Below, one piece after another: positions 50,458-58,858 of a DNA stretch of 64,000 nucleotides; position 1 is the first letter of the stretch; every line of letters starts with the position of its first letter. Position numbers and translations under genes: made by a program. Source of the DNA: Pseudobdellovibrionaceae bacterium (lineage in GTDB: Bacteria; Bdellovibrionota; Bdellovibrionia; Bdellovibrionales; UBA1609); the NCBI GenBank assembly GCA_947444305.1, contig CANEZP010000007.1:124001-188000 (forward strand). Direction: 5' to 3'. The notes under the pieces were generated by a model that made no database searches, was not told the origin of the DNA, and was given only the letters and a program-made list of their open reading frames with translations.

Positions 50458-51117
50458 CTATTGGGCCTGCTTTAGGATGCGTGCGCGGCTCGCGACCAGA
50501 ATCGCGACGCACTTTCCGTTCTGCTTCAACGGCGAGATAAATTTGAGATTGAGCTCAATAACGTTCCGTTTCGCTATGAGTTCTTGAATGATGTGTACGG
50601 GAACCTTCGCGCAATCCATCGTCTGGGTAAAAATTCCCGTGGCGAATCGGAACGACATCTCAATCAGTTGAAAGGTGACTTTTGTGCCACGCTTGAAATC
50701 TCGCTTCCAATTGACGCTCATGAGATCTTCAACCGACATACTGACCACATCGAAATAATTTAAATTACGGAAAATCTGGTCACCGTTCATATCGAACACT
50801 TCAAGGATATCGTCATCCTCGATACGGCCAAGGACGTCGGAACATGGCGCATAGCGCATCTTTCCGAAGTAGCGCCACATGAGGTCTTTCGAATTGCGGA
50901 CATCCGCGGCCATGATGAGGTCGGCGAAAATCGTAAGTGCTTCTTTGCGGGCCGCGTATTCCTTCGGGTAGGGGCGCGGAACCAAGCTGAGCGCGGGCAC
51001 CCGGTAACCGGCCGCGTGTAAAGCCCGCGAAATGCGCTCGCACAAACCATGCATTTGCGCGACTTCTTCAGAAGGCGGCTGCGCTACTTTTCGTGAAAAC
51101 CATTTCGAGAAGTTCAC
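50458..51117 (-). CDS. protein of unknown function, partner of an HTH protein
   Basis: A 219-residue cytosolic protein. It has a helical N-terminus and then segments with a PAS/PilZ-like rhythm (VLGRIEDDDILEVFDMNG, YFDVVSMSVEDLM, GTKVTFQLIEMSFRFATG, VIELNLKFISPLKQNGKCVAIL), ending in a basic tail. I cannot name the family; a sensory or ligand-binding domain is inference. Its start overlaps the stop of the upstream XRE-type gene by 4 bases, so both are made together. Confidence 0.6.
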   Translation of the reverse strand: MNFSKWFSRKVAQPPSEEVAQMHGLCERISRALHAAGYRVPALSLVPRPYPKEYAARKEALTIFADLIMAADVRNSKDLMWRYFGKMRYAPCSDVLGRIEDDDILEVFDMNGDQIFRNLNYFDVVSMSVEDLMSVNWKRDFKRGTKVTFQLIEMSFRFATGIFTQTMDCAKVPVHIIQELIAKRNVIELNLKFISPLKQNGKCVAILVASRARILKQAQ

Positions 51118-51413
51118 GTTGCGTGCTCGGTGCTTAAAGGCTTTTCGCGTTCGACCAGTTTTTTAAATTTTACGTCAATGCGACTGATTTGGTAGTGCAG
51201 GAGAAGATCGAAAACCCGCTCGACGTTAAGTTCGTACAGCGAAACGAGTTGGCGTAGCACGGTCAGCGGCAAAACCTCGCCGTGATCACGCTCCCAAGCC
51301 AAAACCGTGAGCGGCGATTCAATCCCGACGCATTGGGCGACCTCGACGGCCGTTAAACGCTTTTTGCGGCGCGCGGATTTTAGGTAAGTACCGAGGCTAT
51401 GGCTCTTCATCAC
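51114..51413 (-). CDS. XRE-type helix-turn-helix regulator
   Basis: A 99-residue DNA-binding protein. Residues about 7-60 (LGTYLKSARRKKRLTAVEVAQCVGIESPLTVLAWERDHGEV would be one stretch; shown as GTYLKSARRKKR and VAQCVGIES) make an XRE-type HTH with an atypical Trp-Glu-Arg recognition turn (LAWERDHG). A helical tail follows. It is the first gene of a two-gene operon with 50458-51117. An antitoxin- or repressor-type relation with the partner is possible. Confidence 0.72.
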   Translation of the reverse strand: MMKSHSLGTYLKSARRKKRLTAVEVAQCVGIESPLTVLAWERDHGEVLPLTVLRQLVSLYELNVERVFDLLLHYQISRIDVKFKKLVEREKPLSTEHAT

Positions 51414-51510
51414 TGATCTCCTTTATAAAACCAAGAGTGCGTCAACGCAACAACGCGCTTGCACTATGTCCTAGAAAGCGAGTCTAATTTTATGTGACGA
51501 GGGTTAAGAT

Positions 51511-52083
51511 TTGAGATTCTTATTATTAGTTTTCATGTTGAGTCGATTCGAAGTTCACGCCGCAGAGGTCGCTTGTCCGCCGTTGCCTGCAGGCTCAAAG
51601 CCGCACCTGACCGGCTACGTGATTTGCGATGGTAACGCGCCCAATTGTTTGGAATTTGAATTGCCCGAGGGTGGCGCGAAGTTTCTGGATCTGACTACGC
51701 GCGTGGATTTGGTCGTTAGCGACGCCGCCGTCGCGCCGATGGTGAAGGAGAGGCCCGCGACCGCTTCCTATAATTTGGACGTGGATTCGGTTTGCCGTAA
51801 TAAAAAGTTCGCACGCAAACATCAGGGAAAGAAAACGGCCGTGGTCGGCGCGGGTAAAATTTTGGCCATGCCGCCCATCGACGGCCCGGATTTTACATCT
51901 GAGATCAAATTGAGTTTAGGGGCGAAATCCACTTACCGTGAAAATGCCGAGACTTGTTTGGCCATCTTTCCCGACTGCAAGACCGGGAATATTTCTTGGT
52001 TGAACCTAAAAGAAAGCGGCGGCCGTTCTATCGATAAAATCTACCGCGCCGTTGCCGGAGAAAAGTCGGATCAAGCGGATTGA
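51511..52083 (+). CDS. exported protein of unknown function
   Basis: A 190-residue protein starting at a TTG (51511) with GAGGG about 8 bases upstream. Signal peptide ends near VHA (residue 17). The mature protein has eight cysteines, several in a repeated pattern (VACPPLP, VICDG, NCLEF, VCRNK, ETCLAIF, PDCKTG), suggesting disulfides. No family recognised. Its 3' end overlaps the convergent gene by 13 bases. Confidence 0.65.
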   Translation: MRFLLLVFMLSRFEVHAAEVACPPLPAGSKPHLTGYVICDGNAPNCLEFELPEGGAKFLDLTTRVDLVVSDAAVAPMVKERPATASYNLDVDSVCRNKKFARKHQGKKTAVVGAGKILAMPPIDGPDFTSEIKLSLGAKSTYRENAETCLAIFPDCKTGNISWLNLKESGGRSIDKIYRAVAGEKSDQAD

Positions 52084-52454
52084 ACAACCCGGGTCATAAC
52101 GTGGTTAAAGCATTTGGCTTTAAAGGCGTTGAAGTAGTCGGGGGTTTCAATGCGGGTACGGAACTGCCACACGATCGCGGTCTTAATTAGGCGGTCGGCG
52201 GTGATCTTCTCGGCTTGATTGCCGTGCGCAGCGAGGATCGCGGTGAAGAGGGCGTGCTCGCGGGCTTCTTCATCATCTTTTTGGGTCACGATTTTCAAGC
52301 AGGCCATTACGATCGACGCGATTTCTAAATCGATCTCGCGCAAAGGGATGCTGGCGCCGTTCACTTCCACGCGGCAATCCGCGGGCTGATCCTTCTTCGA
52401 TGAGATCTCGTTCAAGTAAGCTTCGATGTCGTTCAGCAGTGTCTGTTCGTTCAT
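52071..52454 (-). CDS. protein of unknown function
   Basis: A 127-residue cytosolic protein from the ATG at 52454, with AGGGAAA about 6 bases before it. Mostly helical: an N-terminal helix, a short hairpin (CRVEVNGASIPLREI), then helices rich in Ala and Ile. No known domain. Convergent overlap with the exported gene 51511-52083. Confidence 0.6.
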   Translation of the reverse strand: MNEQTLLNDIEAYLNEISSKKDQPADCRVEVNGASIPLREIDLEIASIVMACLKIVTQKDDEEAREHALFTAILAAHGNQAEKITADRLIKTAIVWQFRTRIETPDYFNAFKAKCFNHVMTRVVQSA

Positions 52455-52615
52455 GGCTTTTTCCCTTTTCGTTATTGGGTACGCCGTTATGAAATTGCAA
52501 TCCACGGTCCGCGCCTGATTTCGGTAACCATGCGGATCAATTCAGTTTACCGGTGTTTCAATATGAGACGTGATGTCGAAGTGACGTTTTGAGGCCGGGC
52601 GCTTAAGCGAGTGCA

Positions 52616-53458
52616 CTACTGATAGGCGGTACAGAAGGCATCAATCTGGCGCGAAGCGGCCGCCGCTTCGTGATTTGTTTTAAGTTGTTGGGCGCGTAAT
52701 CTCGCCGATAGCGCCACAACCGATTCCGCTTCGGCATCGGACTTTGCTTTCGGGCGCGCTTGGCTCAGTGTCATTACGGGGAACGGTGGTGTGGCGCTGA
52801 TCTTCATCAGACCGTTCTGGATTTTCGCGTTCTTGCACAAAAATCTGAGCGCGAGATCTTCATCCTTCATGGCGACCAGTTCGGACTCCTCGGGCAGATT
52901 GGCCGGCGAGCGTGGTCCGGGATCAAGTCGCTTTGGATTTTCAAAACGGACGACTTCTTTTATGACGGGCTGGGTTCGCGCCGACTGGATGAAAGTTCCC
53001 GCGAAGAAGGAAATCAAGACGATCGCCACGACCTGCGTCAGTTCCGAAAACTTGTTCGCCGGAGCAGGGGAAGCGGTCGCGGTGCCCGCGAAACCATTCG
53101 GTGGCGGGGTCGCTTGGTTCGCGCCGACCGCAAACGGTGCGGCGGGCTGCACGGGCGACGGCGCTACCTTGAGCTCGCGCGACGGCAGGACGTCGTCGGT
53201 CAACGTGGGGATTTCCGTTACGGTCTCGGTCTGAACAAAGTCGAGCGATTTCGCGGCGATCAGTTCCTGGTAAGCCTCGTTAATTTTTTGGAAGCGCACC
53301 TTGGCGATGTCGTCGTTCTGATGTTTGTCGGGATGAAATTTAAGCGCGAGCTTGCGATAGGCTTGCTTAATTTCTTCGGCCGAGGCCGTCGGTAAAACGC
53401 CCAAGGTCATACAGAATTTGGCTCGCTGCTTTAGATCCATTCTTAGATTATGCGACAT
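52616..53458 (-). CDS. DnaJ-domain membrane protein
   Basis: A 280-residue protein. Residues about 17-70 are a J domain with the required HPD motif ([13 protein letters not shown]). A Pro/Ala-rich linker follows, then a single transmembrane segment at about 138-160 ([14 protein letters not shown]), then an envelope-side domain of about 110 residues with two cysteines. This topology places the J domain in the cytosol, recruiting DnaK to a membrane site; it is not a general DnaJ co-chaperone because the zinc and client domains are absent. The likely start could also be the second Met. Confidence 0.82.
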   Translation of the reverse strand: MSHNLRMDLKQRAKFCMTLGVLPTASAEEIKQAYRKLALKFHPDKHQNDDIAKVRFQKINEAYQELIAAKSLDFVQTETVTEIPTLTDDVLPSRELKVAPSPVQPAAPFAVGANQATPPPNGFAGTATASPAPANKFSELTQVVAIVLISFFAGTFIQSARTQPVIKEVVRFENPKRLDPGPRSPANLPEESELVAMKDEDLALRFLCKNAKIQNGLMKISATPPFPVMTLSQARPKAKSDAEAESVVALSARLRAQQLKTNHEAAAASRQIDAFCTAYQ

Positions 53459-53601
53459 TTTGCGTGGTCGTGATCGTCTTACGAAAGCGTTGTCTCAGAT
53501 TGAGACGATCTTACACAGAATATAGTTACATAAACTCTTTGCGGGACGCTCGGTCTTTGTGTTGTCGTTAAGCCTTAACGACTACCCAAGGAGGGTTACT
53601 C

Positions 53602-54195
53602 ATGTTTAAGAATCTATTGCTCGGCACCTTAATGGCCGCCGGCTTCTCCAGCTTCGCAGCTCGAACCGAAATCTTCGTTCCCACGCCGACGATGGCCGCC
53701 CGAACGATCGCTACCGTAAGCACGCAGGAAATCAAGCCCACGGCGATGCTCAATTGGACCGTCGGTTCGACCGCGGATTACACCATCAACATGGGTTTCA
53801 TCAGCGGCAAGATGCACGCGCAAGTTCGTGAAGAAACGGCCGTCGGCTTTTGGATCCAGCAAGACATGGACTTAGGCTTCATGGGCTCGCAGAAGGTTGA
53901 GATCCACATCAATAAAGACACCGGCGAAGTGATCGAGATGCTGGTCAACGGTGAAAAGCAAGACGCGCCCGACGCGAGCAACACCGAAATCACCGAGTCA
54001 CGCCGTGAAAAAGTCACCGTCCCCAAGGGCGAGTTCGACTCGATCTACTTGAAGCTTCACGACAAAAAAGCGAACACCGACGCCGAAGCTTGGGTGAATC
54101 CCTCGATCGTCCCGATGGGTGGCATGCTGAAGCAAAAAGCACCGAGCCAAATGGGCGAAGTGGTCATCGAGCTCACCGATTTCCTCGTCAAATAG
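53602..54195 (+). CDS. exported protein of unknown function
   Basis: A 197-residue protein with AAGGAGG 7 bases upstream of the ATG. Signal peptide ends near SSFA (residue 18). The mature part is beta-rich (WTVGSTADYTINMGFISGKM, GFWIQQDMDLGFMGSQKVEIHI, GEFDSIYLKLHD, MGEVVIELTDFLVK) with a lipocalin- or jelly-roll-like rhythm. No family recognised. No cysteines. A terminator-like hairpin follows at 54211-54249. Confidence 0.68.
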   Translation: MFKNLLLGTLMAAGFSSFAARTEIFVPTPTMAARTIATVSTQEIKPTAMLNWTVGSTADYTINMGFISGKMHAQVREETAVGFWIQQDMDLGFMGSQKVEIHINKDTGEVIEMLVNGEKQDAPDASNTEITESRREKVTVPKGEFDSIYLKLHDKKANTDAEAWVNPSIVPMGGMLKQKAPSQMGEVVIELTDFLVK

Positions 54196-54210
54196 GTTTT
54201 TTCCGAGGGA

Positions 54211-54249
54211 AAAAGCCGCCGCCCGGTGGAGAGCCGGGTGCGGCCTTTT
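54211..54249 (+). terminator. GC-rich terminator
   Basis: An AAAAGCCGC...GCCCGG arm pairs with CCGGGTGCGGCCTTTT around a GGAGA-type loop with a small bulge, ending in T residues. It is 15 bases after the stop at 54195. Confidence 0.65.
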
Positions 54250-54344
54250 ATAAGCTCCTGTGGACAAATCGTGCATTCGTCGTATGATCAAGACATCGAA
54301 ATGCAAGAGCGTTTCTAATTCACACAATTCCCTGGGGGATAAAA

Positions 54345-54683
54345 ATGGCCAAAGCCAAAAAGAAAGCCACTAAAAAAGTCGCTACCAAAAAAACTGCGGC
54401 AAAAAAAGCACCGGCTAAAAAAGCCACGAAACGCAAGCCCAACGCGGCTTTCATGAAAAAGCTCGGCGTTAGCGAAGCTCTCGCGGCCGTCATCGGCGCC
54501 GGCGATCGCGCACGTACCGAAGTGGTCAGCGCACTCTGGAAATACATCAAAAAACACAACCTCCAAGATCCCAAGAACAAGCGCAACATCTTGGCCGACG
54601 ACAAACTTAAGAAAGTTTTCGGCGGAAAAGGCGTCGTCAACATGTTCGAAATGACGAAGCACGTTAGCAAACACCTGAAATAA
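54345..54683 (+). CDS. SWIB/MDM2-domain protein with histone H1-like tail
   Basis: A 112-residue protein. Residues about 1-33 are an alanine/lysine-rich tail (AKAKKKATKKVATKK) like those of bacterial histone H1 homologues, then a complete SWIB domain (about 34-112) with LAAVIGAGDRARTEVVSALWKYIKKHNLQDP and KNKRNILADDKLKKVF. Bacterial SWIB proteins occur in Chlamydia and some Bdellovibrio-like and Planctomycete genomes and are thought to bind or compact DNA. Preceded by a GGGGGAT box. The downstream small gene may share its transcript. Confidence 0.88.
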   Translation: MAKAKKKATKKVATKKTAAKKAPAKKATKRKPNAAFMKKLGVSEALAAVIGAGDRARTEVVSALWKYIKKHNLQDPKNKRNILADDKLKKVFGGKGVVNMFEMTKHVSKHLK

Positions 54684-54724
54684 ATTAGGTGACCCTGAAC
54701 GGCTATGCCTGCATAAAAGCGGGC

Positions 54725-55000
54725 ATGGCCGGCTCACACGAGAACGAAGTTTTATCCCTCAAGAATCGCATTCGCGACTTCGAAGACCGCAAAATTAGCG
54801 GGGCCGATCTCTCGCGAGAAGTTCTCCACGTCGCCCGGGAAATCTTCGATCCCGAAGAAACAAATCTTAAGCGCGCCCTCCAAATTCTCGGCAATAGAAT
54901 CATGTCCATCAGCGAACGGGGCCAAGCCTCGGGGTCGCACGCAAAAGTACTCGAACTCGTCGACCAGATTCAGAATGAGCTCAACGAGCAGGGTTACTAG
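54725..55000 (+). CDS. small helical protein of unknown function
   Basis: A 91-residue cytosolic protein from the ATG at 54725; a GTG at 54689 would add 12 residues of poor quality. Almost entirely helical and charged (NEVLSLKNRIRDFEDRK, VLHVAREIFDPEETNLKRAL, AKVLELVDQIQNELNEQ). No motif is recognised. It follows the SWIB gene by about 40 bases on the same strand. Confidence 0.55.
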   Translation: MAGSHENEVLSLKNRIRDFEDRKISGADLSREVLHVAREIFDPEETNLKRALQILGNRIMSISERGQASGSHAKVLELVDQIQNELNEQGY

Positions 55001-55039
55001 CACGTTGTTTCTGGTCTTGAGCTTGCACTATAAGAAGGC

Positions 55040-55660
55040 ATGTCTACCCATTGGCTCACTCCATTCTTATTGCCGTCGTTTTTGGTCTATCTTGTGGCCG
55101 TATCTGTAATGTTTTCTGCGACCCGGGTAGAGGCCGCGGAGAAGTTTAAATTGGGCATCGTGAAATGCTTGTCTGACCTTACGTCGGCGCCTTTCTCTCC
55201 CGACGTCCTTCGCGAAAAAGGCGTCGATGTCGATGCGATGACCTTCAAGACTCAACAGACTTCGGCCAACGAGTTGGAAATTCAGGTACAGATTAACGGA
55301 AAGTACGCCGGGCTGATCGAAGCTTCGCGCGATCCCTCCGACGAGCAACCGCTTTACCGCTCGACCATGATCGATCTAAATACAGACATACAGGGCAAAG
55401 GAATGGCGACGATGCTGTACTTGATCCTTGCGAAAACATTGCGGGATCAAGGGGCCGGACTACGCTCGGACTTCGGGCATTCCGATGATTCCATTGCTTT
55501 TTGGCGCCGGTTCGTTAACCAGGGCCTTGCCGATGAGACACGGCAATATGATGAATCGCGAACTTTGACCGAAAAGTATTTTGTGATGCGTGACCAGGCG
55601 ATCGATTACGCGGCGAGCGCCGTCTATCCGTTCTACATAGAGCGTTTGCAAAAGCCTTAG
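55040..55660 (+). CDS. exported GNAT-like protein
   Basis: A 206-residue protein with a long hydrophobic N-terminus (about residues 7-30, ending VEA) that reads as a signal peptide. The mature part contains the GNAT signature order: a beta strand (YRSTMIDLNTDIQGKGMATMLYLILAK in two pieces: STMIDLNTDIQGKG and MATMLYLILAKTLRDQG), then an S-x-D strand and FWRRFVNQGLAD. Q-x-x-G-x-G/A of the acetyl-CoA loop is present as QGKGMA. An exported GNAT is unusual because acetyl-CoA is cytosolic, as for the protein at 38712. An AAGAAGG box precedes the ATG. Confidence 0.6.
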   Translation: MSTHWLTPFLLPSFLVYLVAVSVMFSATRVEAAEKFKLGIVKCLSDLTSAPFSPDVLREKGVDVDAMTFKTQQTSANELEIQVQINGKYAGLIEASRDPSDEQPLYRSTMIDLNTDIQGKGMATMLYLILAKTLRDQGAGLRSDFGHSDDSIAFWRRFVNQGLADETRQYDESRTLTEKYFVMRDQAIDYAASAVYPFYIERLQKP

Positions 55661-55680
55661 GTCCGCGCTTTAATTTCGTC

Positions 55681-56199
55681 ATGATGCAGAACTTGACCGC
55701 TTTCTCGTCTTCTCGTTCGCCCATCGAAGTTCGCGGCTCGGCCCTTACGCAAGGCAAACAACTCATTTTCGAATACGAATTGATCGATCCGGGCGGCGCC
55801 GTGCTCGATTCGCTAAGCGCGGGCGAGTGGCGCTCGTGGGAGCGTGCGGACGAATTATGGAAGACGACGTGCTTCGAAGCTTTCTTAAGCCGGGCCGGGG
55901 ACAAGGGTTATTGGGAGTTCAATTTCTCGCCCGCAAAACGCCGCTGGAACGTCTACCGCTTCAATGCTTACCGCGACCCGCAACCGCCTAGATCTTCCGC
56001 CGATTTCGAATTGCTCGAAGTGACCGCCTCCGCAGGCCGGTTGAAGTGCGTTTTGAACGCGCGCTTTGACTTGCCGAAATTGGATTGCGCTTTGACGGCG
56101 GTGATCAGGCTGGATTCGGGCATGCAGTATTTCGCGCTCACGCACGCCGCCGACAAAGCCGATTTTCACAAGCGTGAAAGCTTCACGCTAAAAATCTAA
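55681..56199 (+). CDS. DOMON-like domain protein
   Basis: A 172-residue protein without signal peptide. The core has LIFEYELIDPG, a DELWKTTCFEAFL block, YWEFNFSPAKRRWNVYRFNAYR and the strands ARFDLPKLDCALTAVIR and MQYFALTHAADKADFH, as in the small DOMON-like proteins of bacteria that are often annotated next to murB-type or heme/sugar-binding genes. Known DOMON domains bind haem or sugar. Here the role is unknown. Confidence 0.75.
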   Translation: MMQNLTAFSSSRSPIEVRGSALTQGKQLIFEYELIDPGGAVLDSLSAGEWRSWERADELWKTTCFEAFLSRAGDKGYWEFNFSPAKRRWNVYRFNAYRDPQPPRSSADFELLEVTASAGRLKCVLNARFDLPKLDCALTAVIRLDSGMQYFALTHAADKADFHKRESFTLKI

Positions 56200-56201
56200 A
56201 G

Positions 56202-56408
56202 TTATTTGTATTGCCCGGGGTAAGCGGTGTTCTCAAGTTGCGAAGCCGTGACGCTTTCGCCGGCGTTGTTCTTCTCGATGCACTTGTTCGAGATCTTCAC
56301 GTTCTTATGGTAGCACTGCGGGTATTTTTCAAGGGCTGCCGAGTCCAGCTTTTTGTTTGAGGCGCAGGCCGAGATCAGCAGGGTCGTTAAAATCAGGATG
56401 TATTTCAT
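56202..56408 (-). CDS. very small lipoprotein
   Basis: A 68-residue lipoprotein from the ATG at 56408 (MKYILILTTLLISAC, lipobox ISAC at residue 15), with CGGAG 8 bases upstream. The mature part has CYHKNVKISNKCIEKN, one cysteine pair, and ends LENTAYPGQYK. No family recognised. It follows the bcp-like gene by 25 bases on the same strand and may be co-transcribed. Confidence 0.7.
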   Translation of the reverse strand: MKYILILTTLLISACASNKKLDSAALEKYPQCYHKNVKISNKCIEKNNAGESVTASQLENTAYPGQYK

Positions 56409-56433
56409 GTCGGCTCCGTTTCTAAATTTTGTC

Positions 56434-56955
56434 TTACTTCTTGAGTTGCGTGATGAGCTCGGCCATCCGGCCGGCGTCTTTGATCGGATCAACGTCTTTT
56501 TCAATAGCGCGAATTTTTAGTTCCGGATCGATGAGAAACGTCCAGCGCTTGGCGATCGTGACCACCATCATTTTAGCGCCGTAAAGACGGGTGATGCGGC
56601 CATCGTCGGAAAGAAGCGTAAAGTTCAGCCGGTGTTTTTCGTAGAAGGCTTTTTGCTCTTCAACCGAGTTGACACTGATGCCGTAAACGTCGGCGCCGAG
56701 ATCGGTGATCTTCTTGATGTTGTCGCGAAACGTGCAAGCCTGCGCGGTGCATCCGGGCGTGTCGGCTTTGGGGTAAAAATAAAGAACCGTCCACTTACCT
56801 TTGCGGGTAGTTAAATCAAAGTCTTCATTCAGCTGCGTTTTCGCGGTGAACAGGGGAGCGTCGTCGCCGGTTTTCAAATCGGAGGCATGCGCGAATAACG
56901 AAGTCGCGAAGGTAAGGAACAAGACGAAAGCGGGAATCAGTCGCGGTGAGATCAT
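56434..56955 (-). CDS. exported peroxiredoxin, Bcp/PrxQ type
   Basis: A 173-residue thioredoxin-fold peroxidase. From the ATG at 56955, AAGGAG about 9 bases upstream, a signal peptide (about 24 residues) precedes the Bcp core: GDDAPLFTAKTQLNEDFDL, FYPKADTPGCTAQACTFRD with peroxidatic Cys69 and resolving Cys74, VYGISVNSVEEQKAF and LLSDDGRITRLYGA. Reduces hydroperoxides. An exported Bcp needs a periplasmic reductant, which is not obvious nearby. Confidence 0.9.
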   Translation of the reverse strand: MISPRLIPAFVLFLTFATSLFAHASDLKTGDDAPLFTAKTQLNEDFDLTTRKGKWTVLYFYPKADTPGCTAQACTFRDNIKKITDLGADVYGISVNSVEEQKAFYEKHRLNFTLLSDDGRITRLYGAKMMVVTIAKRWTFLIDPELKIRAIEKDVDPIKDAGRMAELITQLKK

Positions 56956-57039
56956 CGATGGGCTCCTTAGGTTGCACTTAGCCGGTAACGCAAGATTCAC
57001 CTTTGGCGGGTCGTTAGGCAACGGGAATTAAACAAGCCG

Positions 57040-57522
57040 TTACGGTTTAGGGGCGATGACGCTCAGCTTACCTGACATGACGCTGGTACCGTCGGTCTTA
57101 CTGGCTTGAGCCGCGAGCGTAAGGTCATACGCGCCGCTCGATTTCTGGCGCGCGCTCGCGACCGCGGCTTCGATGACAAGCTGATCGCCGATCTTTACCG
57201 GCGCGGTAAACTGCCACTCTTGAATACCTTTAAAGATTGTGCCCGGTCCCGGAAATCCCGCTCCGAGTAAGGTCGAAAAGAAGTTGAAAGAAAGCATGCC
57301 GTGCGCGATGCGTGCTTTGAAAATGCTCGCTTGGCCGGCCTCATCATCGAGGTGAATTGGGTTGCGGTCGCCGTATTGCTCGGCGTAGCCGCGCACCATC
57401 TGGTCGTCGATGGTGATCGTCATCGTCGATTTATCGCCGACGACGTAGCCGGTTGCCGATTCGCGTTTGGTGGTGATTTGCCCGGTCGAGTGCCCATACT
57501 TAAATTGAACTTCGTTTTGCAT
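57040..57522 (-). CDS. MaoC-like (R)-enoyl-CoA hydratase
   Basis: A 160-residue hot-dog-fold protein. The catalytic hydratase-2 motif is present as AEQYGDRNPIHLDDEAG (Asp and His) followed by IAHGMLSFNFFSTLLG. The length is typical for PhaJ/MaoC-type single-domain hydratases. It hydrates trans-2-enoyl-CoA to (R)-3-hydroxyacyl-CoA, in fatty-acid or polyhydroxyalkanoate metabolism. Cytosolic, single gene; divergent from the PA2779-like gene. Confidence 0.88.
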   Translation of the reverse strand: MQNEVQFKYGHSTGQITTKRESATGYVVGDKSTMTITIDDQMVRGYAEQYGDRNPIHLDDEAGQASIFKARIAHGMLSFNFFSTLLGAGFPGPGTIFKGIQEWQFTAPVKIGDQLVIEAAVASARQKSSGAYDLTLAAQASKTDGTSVMSGKLSVIAPKP

Positions 57523-57650
57523 CCCAATGAATTGTCACATTATCCGTACGTTGTCATTCCGGGGCATCAGTTTTGCTCACTACCTAACGTTACGGCTCTA
57601 CGTCGTGATTGCGGGGCATAATTTCCCGCAAGTGTTTCCGGGGGGAAGCT

Positions 57651-58028
57651 ATGCAACTACCAAAACCGTTACGTATCTATGTCGCGATCTTTATGGCCGC
57701 AATAATGACTAACCTTCCTTACATGGCGTTTGCGGCCGAAGTCGTGCCCGCCATGATTCCGACCAGCGCCGTCGTTGAACAGATGAGCGTTAGCCAAGCG
57801 CGGGCGAAGGTAGAAAGCTTTATGAAGCGGGAAGACTTTCGCGCAGAGTTGATCAAACGCGGCGTGAATCCCGAGGAAGTCACTTCCCGCATGGCTTCGT
57901 TGAATGAACAAGAGCTTCGGCAACTCGCGACCCAGATGGATAAAGCGCAATACGGGGGCGACGTCACCGGAATCCTGATCGTCGTTGTGCTCGTGTTGTT
58001 AATCATCTTTCTCGCACGCCGGATTTAA
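57651..58028 (+). CDS. PA2779-family membrane protein
   Basis: A 125-residue protein from the ATG at 57651 with GGGGGAAG upstream. Signal/anchor segment at about residues 8-28 (IYVAIFMAAIMTNLPYMAFA), a helical middle (SQARAKVESFMKREDFRAELIKRGVNPEEV, ERLREL-type), and a C-terminal transmembrane segment (VTGILIVVVLVLLIIFLARRI). This is the PA2779 layout. It overlaps the next gene start (TAATG), and that gene is PA2778-like, so the pair matches the known conserved gene couple. Function unknown. Confidence 0.82.
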   Translation: MQLPKPLRIYVAIFMAAIMTNLPYMAFAAEVVPAMIPTSAVVEQMSVSQARAKVESFMKREDFRAELIKRGVNPEEVTSRMASLNEQELRQLATQMDKAQYGGDVTGILIVVVLVLLIIFLARRI

Positions 58029-58858
58029 TGAAGAAATTTTTGTTGGCCGGATGGTTAACGCTGCAAATCGCGGCGTGCGCTTCACCGGCCCGGCAAACGG
58101 AGCAGTTACTCAGCGGTCCGCCCGGCGTACCGCCCGCGCACGTATTGACCGGCATACCATTGATCAAACACGAAGCGGGCTACTGCGGTCCCGCGGCGCT
58201 CACCATCGCGATGCAAGCGGCGGGTAAGGAAGTTACGGCCGCCGACCTTGCCGCGCAAGTGATCACGCCGGGCGGGGCGGGTAGTTTACAAATGGACATG
58301 ATCAGTGCCGTTCGCCGCAACGGTATGATGGCGGTAGCCGTCGAAAATCTTAATCAGCTGGTCGAAGAAGTGGCGTCGGGTCGGCCGGTACTTGTGTTTC
58401 AAAATTTGGGGTTGAGTTGGTTGCCAAGATGGCATTACGCCGACGTCGTCGGTTACGACTTGCCCAGACAGGAGATCATTATGCATTCAGGGAATGAAGC
58501 TTACCGGCGCGAACCGCTGCGCTATTTCGAAAGATCTTGGGGCTTAGCCGATTTTTGGGCACTCGTGATCATCAAGCCCGGCGAAGTCGCGCAATCGGCC
58601 GATGAACTTGCGCATTTGAAAGCGGCGCTCGGATTAGAGCAGGCAAAAATGCTCAGTGAAGCCGCGTTCGCCTACGACGGCATTTTAAGACGCTGGCCCG
58701 AGAGTCTCGGTGCACTGGTGGGGCGTGCGAACATCGCCTACCAAAAAACCGAATACCAAACCGCGGTGAACTTGCTTCGCGTCGCTTCGAAAGCACATCC
58801 CGATTCGATCATCGCGCGACACAATCTAGCGGTCGCCGAGCAAGCCGTCTTAAAATAA
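58028..58858 (+). CDS. PA2778-family cysteine peptidase lipoprotein
   Basis: A 276-residue lipoprotein with lipobox IAAC at residue 17. The N-terminal domain is papain/C39-like: Cys in GYCGPAALTIAMQA, and His in WHYADVVGYD. The C-terminal part (about 195-276) is a pair of TPR-type helices (LSEAAFAYDGILRRWPESLGALVGRANIAYQK would be one run; shown as LSEAAFAYDGILRRWPE). PA2778/PA2779 are always paired; no substrate known. Its 3' end overlaps the convergent FBP-domain gene by 9 bases. Confidence 0.85.
   Translation: MKKFLLAGWLTLQIAACASPARQTEQLLSGPPGVPPAHVLTGIPLIKHEAGYCGPAALTIAMQAAGKEVTAADLAAQVITPGGAGSLQMDMISAVRRNGMMAVAVENLNQLVEEVASGRPVLVFQNLGLSWLPRWHYADVVGYDLPRQEIIMHSGNEAYRREPLRYFERSWGLADFWALVIIKPGEVAQSADELAHLKAALGLEQAKMLSEAAFAYDGILRRWPESLGALVGRANIAYQKTEYQTAVNLLRVASKAHPDSIIARHNLAVAEQAVLK

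Noticed and set aside
52760..53395. Plus-strand frame of about 210 residues
   Set aside because: Antisense to the DnaJ-domain gene, Arg/Gly-rich, no domain or signal.
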